DNA of 64,000 nucleotides from Pseudomonas sp. B21-056 (GTDB lineage: Bacteria > Pseudomonadota > Gammaproteobacteria > Pseudomonadales > Pseudomonadaceae), in the NCBI RefSeq assembly GCF_026016325.1, contig NZ_CP087203.1, positions 4,650,001 to 4,714,000 of the forward strand, in the 5' to 3' direction. Position 1 is the stretch's first letter; every line of letters begins with the position of its first letter. The position numbers were made by a program, and so were the translations under genes. Positions 21,465 to 29,535 of the stretch are shown piece after piece. The notes under the pieces were generated by a model. That model searched no databases. It saw nothing but the letters and a program-made list of their open reading frames with translations, and was not told where the DNA came from.

Positions 21465-21923
21465 TCAAACCCAAATCGCATCCCACAACGGATAATCGCC
21501 AAACCGCTTGACCAAACCGGCCCGCAACGGGTTGGCCACGACATACCGGGCAAGCTCAACCAGATCCTCTTCCCGTCGCAGTGCTCGGTCATGAAAACCT
21601 GGCTGCCAAAGGCAGAGTTTCCGACCAAGACGCAGGTTCACTGACTTGGTGCTCAGTGATTTGGTTCTTTGCATCAAGCCACCCAACGACCCCTTGCGCA
21701 ACTCGATCAAGCAATGAAAGTGATCCGGCATCACAACCCAAGCCAATGAGTTGGCAAGACCCAGATCCTCAGCCTTTCGAAACTGCTCAACAACCAGTCT
21801 TCCCAAGACAAAGTCACTGAAGACTGGCATCCGATCGAAGGTATTGGTGGTTAATAAATATATGCGGCTGGACTCAGTACAGCGGCCGATGCGCAGCCGG
21901 TGCGAAGCGGGTAAATCAGGCAT
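21465..21923 (-). CDS. REP-associated tyrosine transposase (RAYT)
   Basis: 152 aa Y1/HUH single-strand transposase of the TnpA_REP type. I start at ATG 21923 (MPDLPASHRLRIGRC; AAGGGG six bases upstream) rather than six codons earlier. MPDHFHCLIEL carries the HUH-type pair H68/H70. WQPGFHDRALRREEDLVELARYVVANPLRAGLV places the catalytic Y127. A REPIN lies on each side. RAYTs are domesticated relatives of IS200/IS605 transposases, cleave REP hairpins in vitro in E. coli, and are thought to have spread REPINs. The terminal YPLWDAIWV is intact, so the gene looks functional. Confidence 0.9.
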   Translation of the reverse strand: MPDLPASHRLRIGRCTESSRIYLLTTNTFDRMPVFSDFVLGRLVVEQFRKAEDLGLANSLAWVVMPDHFHCLIELRKGSLGGLMQRTKSLSTKSVNLRLGRKLCLWQPGFHDRALRREEDLVELARYVVANPLRAGLVKRFGDYPLWDAIWV

Positions 21924-22018
21924 TCCGTGCCCCTTTGTCATCGAATCCCGGACAAGGCTAGATCTATGAATGCTTGAATGGGGGGCAGACCATTAGCAGG
22001 ATGTGTCTGAGAGATTGT

Positions 22019-22113
22019 CATCGCGAGCAGGCTCGCTCCCACAGGGGATTTGCGGTGTGCATACATTTTGTGTCCACCCATCGGAACCTGTGGGAGCGAG
22101 CCTGCTCGCGATA
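22019..22113. repeat. REPIN, family A, 5' flank of the RAYT gene
   Basis: Reverse core 22019-22042, forward core 22090-22113. It lies between the RAYT start and the stop of the glcG-like gene. Confidence 0.88.
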
Positions 22114-22135
22114 GCGATAGATCAGTCAATACAGA

Positions 22136-22576
22136 TCAAACAACCACCCCCGCATCCGCCCACAACCCCACCGCCTCCACAGCCCTGACAGCGACCTGCT
22201 CATCAACATCCGAAAGATCGCCACTGATGCCAATCGCGCCCAGCACTCGCCCCTGCTGATCCTTGATCAACACCCCACCCGGAACCGGCACGACGCTGCC
22301 CTGCCCCAGGCTGTTCAATGCGGCAATGAAGGCTGGGCGTTGTTGGGCGTCCTGAGCCAGCAGGCGCGAGCCCTTGCCCAGGGCGATGGCGCCCCAGGCC
22401 TTGCCGATGGCGATCTGTGGGCGGAGCAGGCTGGCGCCGTCTTCGCGCTGCAGGGCAATCAGGTGCCCGCCGCTGTCGAGGACCGCGACGGTGAGGGGGG
22501 CCGCGTTGATTTCACGGCCCGCGACAAGGGCCCGCCCCGCCAGGTTGACGGCGACGTTCAAGGTTAGAGCGCTCAT
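22136..22576 (-). CDS. glcG: GlcG/HbpS-family protein divergent from gcl
   Basis: 146 aa from ATG 22574-22576 (MSALTLNVAVNLAGRAL) with AAGGA eight bases upstream. The family pattern is PLTVAVLDSGGHLIALQREDGA, IAIGKAWGAIALGKGSR, FIAALNSLGQGSVVPVPGGVLIKDQQGRVLGAIGISGDLSDVDEQVAVRAVEAVGL. GlcG/HbpS proteins are small cytoplasmic or exported proteins often beside glycolate or glyoxylate genes; their biochemical role is uncertain. It is divergent from gcl with a TTGTATACAA site in the shared promoter region, so it likely belongs to the same regulon. Confidence 0.85.
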   Translation of the reverse strand: MSALTLNVAVNLAGRALVAGREINAAPLTVAVLDSGGHLIALQREDGASLLRPQIAIGKAWGAIALGKGSRLLAQDAQQRPAFIAALNSLGQGSVVPVPGGVLIKDQQGRVLGAIGISGDLSDVDEQVAVRAVEAVGLWADAGVVV

Positions 22577-22668
22577 GGATGCTGTCCTTCTTTTGTTGTT
22601 GGAAAGCCTTCTGGGTTTCACCTTCAGCAAGACCTCACACAACAAATAGAACACAATGAAATAATTTT

Positions 22669-22678
22669 TTGTATACAA
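22669..22678. promoter_or_regulatory. TTGTATACAA operator, glcG side
   Basis: Perfect 10-base palindrome 93 bases upstream of the glcG ATG in the 267-base glcG-gcl gap (22577-22843), within AT-rich DNA. Its shape fits GntR-family (FadR/VanR type) operators. Exact copies lie at 22808, 50270 and 58783. Confidence 0.65.
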
Positions 22679-22807
22679 TAATTTTCGTAAAACGCTATGC
22701 GCGACGAAACGCCACAGGCTTATCGGCCTTCCGACGAATGAACCAGACACTTGAGGAAAAGCATTGACCTGCGCCATTCGCCGTGAATAAACTCGCCGAA
22801 AAGCCAC

Positions 22808-22817
22808 TTGTATACAA
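22808..22817. promoter_or_regulatory. TTGTATACAA operator, gcl side
   Basis: Perfect palindrome ending 26 bases before the gcl ATG, so a bound repressor would cover the promoter start or leader. It lies 139 bases from the first site in the same gap. Confidence 0.7.
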
Positions 22818-22843
22818 TTACAAAACGTAAGAGGCACAAAACC

Positions 22844-24618
22844 ATGAGCAAAATGAGAGCAATCGAAGCCGCCGTTCTGGTGATGCGCCGTGAAGGCGTG
22901 GACACCGCCTTCGGTATTCCGGGTGCCGCGATCAACCCGCTGTACTCTGCCCTGCAAAAGGTGGATGGCATCGATCATGTCCTCGCTCGCCACGTTGAAG
23001 GCGCCTCGCACATGGCCGAGGGCTACACCCGCACCAAGGCCGGCAACATCGGCGTGTGCATCGGCACCTCGGGGCCGGCCGGCACCGACATGGTCACCGG
23101 GCTCTACAGCGCCTCGGCCGACTCGATCCCGATCCTGTGCATCACCGGGCAAGCCCCCGCGCCCGTCTGCACAAGGAAGACTTCCAGGCCGTGGACATCA
23201 CCAGCATCGTCAAACCGGTGACCAAGTGGGCGACCACCGTCCTGGAGCCGGGCCAGGTGCCCTACGCGTTCCAGAAAGCGTTCTTCGAGATGCGCTCCGG
23301 CCGCCCCGGCCCGGTATTGATCGACCTGCCCTTCGATGTGCAAATGGCCGAGATCGAATTCGACATCGACACCTACCAACCGCTGCCGCTGGCCAAACCC
23401 ACCGCCAACCGTGCGCAGGTCGAGAAAGCCCTGGCGATGCTCGATCAGGCCGAACGCCCGTTGCTCGTGGCCGGCGGCGGTATCATCAACGCCGATGCCA
23501 GCGACCTGCTGGTGGAGTTCGCCGAGCTGACCGGCATCCCGGTGATCCCGACGCTGATGGGCTGGGGCACGATCCCCGACGACCACCCGCTGATGGTCGG
23601 CATGGTCGGCCTGCAGACGTCCCACCGTTACGGCAATGCGACGCTGCTCAAGTCGGACCTGGTGCTGGGGGTCGGCAACCGCTGGGCCAACCGTCACACC
23701 GGTTCGGTGGACGTCTACACCGAAGGCCGCCGGTTCATTCATGTGGACATCGAACCGACCCAGATCGGCCGCGTGTTCACCCCGGACCTGGGCATCGTCT
23801 CCGACGCCGCCTCGGCGCTGACGGTGTTCATCGAAGTTGCCCGTGAATGGCAGGCCGCCGGCAAGCTGAAGAATCGCAGCGCCTGGTTACAGGACTGTCA
23901 GCAGCGCAAGGCCAGCCTGCAACGCAAGACGCATTTCGACAACGTGCCGGTCAAGCCCCAACGCGTGTACGAAGAAATGAACCAGGTGTTCGGCAAGGAC
24001 ACCTGTTACGTCAGCACCATCGGCCTGTCGCAGATCGCCGGCGCGCAATTCCTGCACGTCTACAAGCCACGTCACTGGATCAACTGCGGCCAGGCCGGTC
24101 CCCTGGGCTGGACCATCCCGGCCGCACTGGGGGTGGTCAAGGCCGATCCGAGCCGCAAGGTCGTGGCCTTGTCGGGGGACTACGACTTCCAGTTCATGAT
24201 CGAAGAACTGGCGGTGGGTGCACAGTTCAAGCTGCCGTACATCCATGTCGTGGTGAACAACTCGTACCTGGGGCTGATTCGCCAGGCACAACGCGGGTTC
24301 GACATGGACTACTGCGTGCAGCTGTCCTTCGACAACCTCAACGCGCCGGAACTCAACGGTTATGGCGTGGACCACATTGCCGTCGCCGAGGGCCTGGGCT
24401 GCAAGGCGTTGCGGGTGTTCGAACCGTCTGGCATCCAGCCGGCGTTGCGCAAGGCCCAGGCGATGATCGAGGAATTCAAGGTGCCGGTGATCGTCGAGGT
24501 CATTCTGGAGCGGGTGACCAACATTTCCATGGGCACCGAGATCAACGCCGTCAACGAATTCGAAGACCTGGCGCTGGTGGGTAACGATGCGCCAACGGCC
24601 ATTTCGTTACTCGACTGA
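22844..24618 (+). pseudogene. gcl: Glyoxylate carboligase Gcl, frameshifted
   Basis: The first frame runs from ATG 22844 ([27 protein letters not shown]) to ...ILCITGQAP, then leaves the gcl frame and stops at 23221. The rest of the protein continues in the next frame ([24 protein letters not shown]...) to the stop at 24618. The break is at the C-run 23154-23158: five C where six would restore CAA GCC CCC CGC GCC CGT. Restored length is 591 aa, the usual Gcl length, and both halves are well conserved. Gcl is a ThDP/FAD enzyme joining two glyoxylates to tartronate semialdehyde plus CO2. This is either a homopolymer sequencing error or a recent mutation. Everything downstream in the operon is intact. 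Confidence 0.9.
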
Positions 24619-24633
24619 CCGACCGGCTTCCCT

Positions 24634-24721
24634 ATGGGAGGGAGCCTGCTCGCGATGACGACGCTGCATCCAACATGGATGCAAACAGGCACACCGCCAT
24701 CGCGAGCAGGCTCGCTCCCAC
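24634..24721. repeat. REPIN, family A (one degenerate arm), gcl-hyi spacer
   Basis: Forward core 24634-24657 with two changes (ATGGGAGGGAG), reverse core 24698-24721 intact. It fills most of the 136-base spacer. Confidence 0.82.
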
Positions 24722-24754
24722 AGGGGGGTTGCCAACTATTTACAGGAGATTGTC

Positions 24755-25537
24755 ATGCCGCGTTTCGCCGCCAACCTGTCCATGCTGTTCACCGAACAGG
24801 ATTTCCTCGCCCGTTTCGAAGCGGCCGCCAAGGCCGGTTTCAGTGGGGTCGAATACCTGTTCCCCTACGACTACAGCTCCGCCGAACTCAAGGCCCTGCT
24901 CGACGCCAATGGCCTGACCCAAGTGCTGTTCAACCTGCCGGCCGGTGACTGGGCCAAAGGCGAGCGCGGCATTGCCTGCCTGCCGGACCGGGTCGAGGAA
25001 TTTCGCGCCGGTGTCGACCTGGCGATTGCCTACGCCCAGGTGCTGGGCAACACCCAGGTCAACTGCCTGGCCGGGATCTGCCCGCAGAACTGTAACGAAA
25101 CCCTGGTGCAGAAAACCTTCGTCGCCAACCTGAAGTACGCCGCCGAGAAACTGCAGGCCAAGGGCATCAAGCTGGTGATGGAAGCCATCAACACCCGTGA
25201 CATTCCCGGCTTCTACCTGAACAACACCGCCCAGGCCCTGTCGATCCGCGAGCAAGTGGGCAGCGCCAACCTGTTCCTGCAATACGACATCTACCACATG
25301 CAGATCATGGAAGGCGACCTGGCCCGGACCCTGTCGGCGCACCTGGGCGAGATCAACCATGTGCAACTGGCGGACAACCCCGGACGCAACGAGCCGGGCA
25401 CCGGCGAGATCAACTATCGCTTCCTGTTCGAACACCTGGACCGCATCGGCTACCAGGGTTGGGTCGGCTGCGAATACAAGCCGCTGACCACCACCGAAGC
25501 GGGCCTGGGCTGGCTGAAAACCCATAACGCGATCTGA
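24755..25537 (+). CDS. hyi: Hydroxypyruvate isomerase Hyi
   Basis: 260 aa TIM-barrel enzyme of the xylose-isomerase-like family, interconverting hydroxypyruvate and tartronate semialdehyde. MPRFAANLSMLFTEQDFLARFEAAAKAGFSGVEYLFPYDY is the typical start. Metal and substrate residues lie in VMEAINTRDIPGFYLN, QYDIYHMQIMEGDL, HVQLADNPGRNEPGTGEINY and GWVGCEYKP. AGGAG lies upstream of the ATG. It is the second gene of the glyoxylate operon. Confidence 0.96.
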   Translation: MPRFAANLSMLFTEQDFLARFEAAAKAGFSGVEYLFPYDYSSAELKALLDANGLTQVLFNLPAGDWAKGERGIACLPDRVEEFRAGVDLAIAYAQVLGNTQVNCLAGICPQNCNETLVQKTFVANLKYAAEKLQAKGIKLVMEAINTRDIPGFYLNNTAQALSIREQVGSANLFLQYDIYHMQIMEGDLARTLSAHLGEINHVQLADNPGRNEPGTGEINYRFLFEHLDRIGYQGWVGCEYKPLTTTEAGLGWLKTHNAI

Positions 25538-25553
25538 CATGCACTCACCCCCT

Positions 25554-25639
25554 GTGGGAGCGAGCCTGCTCGCGATTGCGGCAGCCCATTCACCTCTATT
25601 TGGCCGACACACCGCTATCGCGAGCAGGCTCGCTCCCAC
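25554..25639. repeat. REPIN, family A, hyi-glxR spacer
   Basis: Forward core 25554-25577, reverse core 25616-25639, within the 157-base spacer. The second of three successive operon spacers to carry one. Confidence 0.88.
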
Positions 25640-25694
25640 ATAAAAGCAATCCCTCATTCGCCTGAAACAGCAACAAAACAAGAGGACTTTCCCC

Positions 25695-26585
25695 ATGGCT
25701 AAAATCGGATTCATCGGCACCGGCATCATGGGCCACCCCATGGCGCTGAACCTGCAAAAGGCCGGGCACAGCCTGTTCCTGTCCCAGCATCACGACGCGG
25801 CTCCCGCCGATCTGCTGGCCGCTGGCGCGGTGGCCCTGGCCAACCCCAGGGAAGTCGCCCAGGAGGCCGAGTTCATCATCGTCATGGTCCCGGACACACC
25901 CCAGGTCGACGACGTGCTGTTCCGCGCCGATGGCGTCGCGGCCGGCGTGGGCGCGGGCAAGGTGGTGATCGACATGAGTTCGATCTCCCCCACCGCCACC
26001 AAGGCGTTCGCGGCGAAGATCAATGAAAAAGGCGCGCAATACCTCGACGCCCCGGTGTCCGGCGGCGAAGTCGGCGCCAAGGCCGCGACCCTGAGCATCA
26101 TGGTCGGTGGCGACAGCAGCGCTTTTGAACGCGCCCTGCCGCTGTTCCAGGCCATGGGCAAGAACATCACCCTGGTGGGCGGCAACGGTGACGGCCAGAC
26201 CGCGAAAGTGGCAAACCAGATCATCGTCGCGCTGAACATCCAGGCCGTAGCCGAAGCCCTGCTGTTCGCTTCGAAGAATGGCGCCGATCCGGCCAAGGTC
26301 CGCGAAGCGCTGATGGGTGGTTTCGCTTCGTCGAAGATCCTCGAAGTGCACGGCGAACGCATGATCAAGGGCACCTTCGACCCGGGCTTCCGCATCAGCC
26401 TGCACCAGAAGGACCTGAACCTGGCCCTGCAAGGTGCCCGGGAACTGAACATCAACCTGCCCAACACCGCCAACGCCCAGCAAGTGTTCAGCACCTGCGC
26501 GGCCATCGGCGGCAGCAACTGGGATCACTCGGCGCTGATCAAGGGGCTGGAGCACATGGCGAATTTCTCGATTCGCGATAACTGA
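25695..26585 (+). CDS. glxR: Tartronate semialdehyde reductase GlxR
   Basis: 296 aa beta-hydroxyacid dehydrogenase reducing tartronate semialdehyde to D-glycerate with NAD(P)H. Nucleotide-binding GFIGTGIMGHPMALNL (4-19), substrate-binding DAPVSGGEVGAKAATLSIMVGG (about 119-140), catalytic K171 in GQTAKVANQI and the family motif KDLNLAL in the C-terminal helical domain. AGAGGA lies upstream of the ATG. Confidence 0.96.
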   Translation: MAKIGFIGTGIMGHPMALNLQKAGHSLFLSQHHDAAPADLLAAGAVALANPREVAQEAEFIIVMVPDTPQVDDVLFRADGVAAGVGAGKVVIDMSSISPTATKAFAAKINEKGAQYLDAPVSGGEVGAKAATLSIMVGGDSSAFERALPLFQAMGKNITLVGGNGDGQTAKVANQIIVALNIQAVAEALLFASKNGADPAKVREALMGGFASSKILEVHGERMIKGTFDPGFRISLHQKDLNLALQGARELNINLPNTANAQQVFSTCAAIGGSNWDHSALIKGLEHMANFSIRDN

Positions 26586-26601
26586 TCACCGAAGCCCCCC
26601 T

Positions 26602-26689
26602 GTGGGAGCGAGCCTGCTCGCGATGACGGCCTTACATTCAATACACATGTTGGCCGGACGACCGCTATCGCGAGCAGGCTCGCTCCCAC
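26602..26689. repeat. REPIN, family A, glxR-ttuD spacer
   Basis: Forward core 26602-26625, reverse core 26666-26689, within the 148-base spacer. Confidence 0.88.
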
Positions 26690-26709
26690 AAGGGACTGCG
26701 CTGACCTCA

Positions 26710-26717
26710 AATAAGAA
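26710..26717 (+). promoter_or_regulatory. Hfq/Crc (CA) motif before ttuD
   Basis: AATAAGAA fits AANAANAA and lies 16 bases before the ttuD ATG, directly upstream of its GGGAG ribosome site. Confidence 0.45.
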
Positions 26718-26733
26718 AAATCGGGAGCCCGCC

Positions 26734-28014
26734 ATGTCGGTCGATCCGCAACAATTGCTCCGCGAGCTGTTTGCCGCCGCCGTCGACGCGGCCCATCCGC
26801 AGCAAGTCCTTGAACAGTATCTGCCAGCCGACCGCAGCGGTCGGGTCATCGTGATCGGAGCCGGCAAGGCCGCCGCGGCGATGGCACAAGTGGTCGAGCG
26901 CTGCTGGCAGGGCGAGGTCAGCGGCCTGGTGGTGACCCGCTACGGCCATGGCGCGCCGTGCCAGAAAATCGAAGTGGTGGAAGCCGCCCATCCCGTGCCC
27001 GACGCGGCCGGCCTGGCGGTGGCCGGACGGGTGCTGGAACTGGTCAGCAACCTGACCGAAGACGACCGGGTGATCTTCCTGTTGTCCGGCGGTGGCTCGG
27101 CGTTGCTGGCGCTGCCGGCGGCCGGCATCACCCTGGCCGACAAGCAGGCGATCAACAAAGCCTTGCTCAAATCCGGCGCCACCATCGGCGAGATGAATTG
27201 TGTGCGCAAGCACCTCTCGGCGATCAAGGGCGGACGGCTGGGCAAGGCCTGCTGGCCGGCGACGATCTACACCTACGCGATTTCCGATGTGCCGGGCGAC
27301 CTCGCCACGGTCATAGCCTCCGGCCCCACCGTGGCCGACCCCAGCACCTCGGCCGAAGCCCTGGCGATCCTCAAGCGCTACGACATCGATGTTCCAGCCT
27401 CGGTGCGCACCTGGCTGCAAAGTGCCGAGTCGGAAACCGTCAAGCCCGGCGACCCGAGCCTGGCCCGCAGTCATTTCCAATTGATCGCCCGCCCCCAGCA
27501 ATCCTTGGAAGCGGCTGCGGTGAAAGCCCGCCAGGCCGGCTTCAGCCCACTGATCCTTGGCGACCTGGAGGGCGAGTCCCGGGAAGTGGCGAAAGTCCAC
27601 GCCGGCATCGCCCGGCAAATCGCCCGGTACGGCCAGCCCCTTGCGGCACCGTGCGTGATCCTGTCCGGCGGCGAAACCACGGTGACCGTGCGCGGCCATG
27701 GCCGTGGCGGACGCAACGCCGAATTCCTGCTGAGCCTGACCGACAACCTCAAGGGCCATCCCGGCATCTATGCACTGGCCGGCGACACCGACGGCATCGA
27801 CGGCTCCGAGGACAACGCCGGTGCCATCATGACCCCGGCCAGCTACCGCCGCGCCGCCGAGCTGGGCCTGAGCGCCAGCGATGAGCTGGACAACAACAAC
27901 GGCTACGGCTATTTCGCCGCGCTGGATGCATTGATCGTCACCGAGCCGACCCGCACCAACGTCAACGACTTGCGCGCCATCCTGATTCTCGAGAACCCCG
28001 AACATGACGCCTGA
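26734..28014 (+). CDS. ttuD: Glycerate 2-kinase / hydroxypyruvate reductase family, TtuD
   Basis: 426 aa MOFRL-family protein. ATG 26734 (MSVDPQQLLRELF) has GGGAG nearby; an upstream in-frame extension runs through the REPIN and is rejected. Family motifs: VIVIGAGKAAAAMAQ, FLLSGGGSALLALPA, GEMNCVRKHLSAIKGGRLGK, SDVPGDLATVIASGPTVADPST and the C-terminal LSGGETTVTVRGHGRGGRNAEF and GDTDGIDGSEDNAGA. It probably phosphorylates D-glycerate from GlxR to 2-phosphoglycerate. Older labels call it hydroxypyruvate reductase. It overlaps pyk by 11 bases. Confidence 0.93.
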   Translation: MSVDPQQLLRELFAAAVDAAHPQQVLEQYLPADRSGRVIVIGAGKAAAAMAQVVERCWQGEVSGLVVTRYGHGAPCQKIEVVEAAHPVPDAAGLAVAGRVLELVSNLTEDDRVIFLLSGGGSALLALPAAGITLADKQAINKALLKSGATIGEMNCVRKHLSAIKGGRLGKACWPATIYTYAISDVPGDLATVIASGPTVADPSTSAEALAILKRYDIDVPASVRTWLQSAESETVKPGDPSLARSHFQLIARPQQSLEAAAVKARQAGFSPLILGDLEGESREVAKVHAGIARQIARYGQPLAAPCVILSGGETTVTVRGHGRGGRNAEFLLSLTDNLKGHPGIYALAGDTDGIDGSEDNAGAIMTPASYRRAAELGLSASDELDNNNGYGYFAALDALIVTEPTRTNVNDLRAILILENPEHDA

Positions 28015-29419
28015 CAAGAAGGTCAAGATCCTCGCCACCCTCGGCCCCGCCACCCGCGGGATCGACGACATCCATGAGCTGGTGAAGGCCGGGGTGAACA
28101 TCTTCCGCCTGAACTTCAGCCACGGCGATCACGCCGACCACGCCCAGCGCTACCAGTGGATTCGCGAGGTGGAGCGGCAGCTCAACTACCCGCTGGGTAT
28201 CCTGATGGACCTGCAAGGGCCGAAACTGCGGGTCGGCCGGTTCGCTGACGGCAAGGTCCTGCTGCAACGCGGCCAGGCCCTGCGCCTGGACCTGGACCCG
28301 ACACCCGGCGATCAACGCCGGGTCAACCTGCCCCACCCGGAAATCATCGCGGCCCTGGAGCCGGGCATGGATCTGTTGCTGGATGACTGCAAGCTGCGCC
28401 TGCGGGTGGTTGCCCGGCACAGCAACGCCATCGACACCGAAGTGCTCAACGGCGGCGAACTGTCGGACCGCAAAGGCGTGAACGTGCCCCAGGCCGTGCT
28501 CGACCTGAGCCCGCTGACCGCCAAGGACCGTCGCGACCTGAGCTTCGGCCTGGAATTGGGCGTGGATTGGGTGGCGCTGTCGTTCGTGCAGCGTCCCGAG
28601 GACATCCGCGAGGCCCGCGCGCTGATTGGCGACAAGGCGTTCCTGATGGCCAAGATCGAGAAGCCGTCGGCGGTGACCCAACTGCGGGAAATCGCCGAGT
28701 TGAGCGACGCGATCATGGTCGCCCGTGGCGATCTCGGCGTTGAAGTCCCGGCCGAGAGCGTGCCGCAGATCCAGAAGAACATCATCGGCACCTGTCGCGC
28801 CCTCGGCAAACCGGTGGTGGTCGCCACGCAGATGCTCGAATCGATGCGTTTCTCCCCGGCGCCTACCCGAGCGGAAGTCACTGATGTGGCCAACGCCGTG
28901 GCCGAAGGCGCCGATGCGGTGATGCTGTCGGCGGAAACCGCTTCGGGCGACTATCCCCTCGAAGCCGTGCAGATGATGAGCAAGATCATCCGCCAGGTCG
29001 AAAACGGCCCGGATTACCAGGCTCAGCTGGACGTCAGCCGACCGAAAGCCGAGGCCACGGTGTCCGACGCCATCAGTTGTGCGATCCGCCGCATCAGCAA
29101 CGTCCTGCCGGTGGCGGTGCTGGTGAACTACAGCGAGTCGGGCAGCTCCAGCCTGCGAGCCGCACGGGAACGGCCGACGGTGCCGATCCTCAACCTGACT
29201 CCAAATCTTCAGGCAGCTCGCCGCTTGACGGTGGCCTGGGGCGTGCACTCGGTGGTCAACGATCGACTGCGGCAGGTGGATGAAGTCTGTTCCACCGCCC
29301 TGGAAATCGCCCAGGCCCAAGGCATGGCGCGACGCGGCGATACGCTGCTGATCACTGCTGGCGTGCCGTTCGGACAGCCGGGGTCGACCAATTCGTTGCG
29401 TATCGAGACATTAATTTAG
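28004..29419 (+). CDS. pyk: Pyruvate kinase
   Basis: 471 aa. KVKILATLGPATRG and VNIFRLNFSHGDHADH at the N-terminus, MDLQGPKLRVG, the active-site FLMAKIEKPSAV, and the signature IMVARGDLGVEVPAE are visible. MLSAETASGDYPLEAV precedes the C-terminal regulatory domain. It converts phosphoenolpyruvate to pyruvate, completing glyoxylate to pyruvate conversion within the operon (enolase is supplied elsewhere). Translation is likely coupled to ttuD by the 11-base overlap. Confidence 0.97.
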   Translation: MTPDKKVKILATLGPATRGIDDIHELVKAGVNIFRLNFSHGDHADHAQRYQWIREVERQLNYPLGILMDLQGPKLRVGRFADGKVLLQRGQALRLDLDPTPGDQRRVNLPHPEIIAALEPGMDLLLDDCKLRLRVVARHSNAIDTEVLNGGELSDRKGVNVPQAVLDLSPLTAKDRRDLSFGLELGVDWVALSFVQRPEDIREARALIGDKAFLMAKIEKPSAVTQLREIAELSDAIMVARGDLGVEVPAESVPQIQKNIIGTCRALGKPVVVATQMLESMRFSPAPTRAEVTDVANAVAEGADAVMLSAETASGDYPLEAVQMMSKIIRQVENGPDYQAQLDVSRPKAEATVSDAISCAIRRISNVLPVAVLVNYSESGSSSLRAARERPTVPILNLTPNLQAARRLTVAWGVHSVVNDRLRQVDEVCSTALEIAQAQGMARRGDTLLITAGVPFGQPGSTNSLRIETLI

Positions 29420-29434
29420 CGCCTGTACTGGCCT

Positions 29435-29500
29435 CATCGCGAGCAGGCTCGCTCCCACATTGGAATGCGATCACCTGTGGGAGCGAGCCTGCTCGCGATG
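29435..29500. repeat. REPIN, family A, pyk-urea transporter spacer
   Basis: Reverse core 29435-29458, forward core 29477-29500, closely spaced (18-base loop). It probably marks the 3' end of the glyoxylate operon. Confidence 0.87.
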
Positions 29501-29535
29501 AGGTCGACTCGGTCCATCAGACACACCACCCAACC

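Noticed and set aside
22577..23152. Upstream in-frame extension of the glcG-like gene into gcl
   Set aside because: It crosses the divergent promoter and both operators. ATG 22576 has a good ribosome site and fits the family length.
23154..23158. Programmed ribosomal frameshift in gcl
   Set aside because: The C-run lacks a slippery heptamer and stimulatory structure, and Gcl is not known to be made by frameshifting. A simple deletion or sequencing error is more likely.
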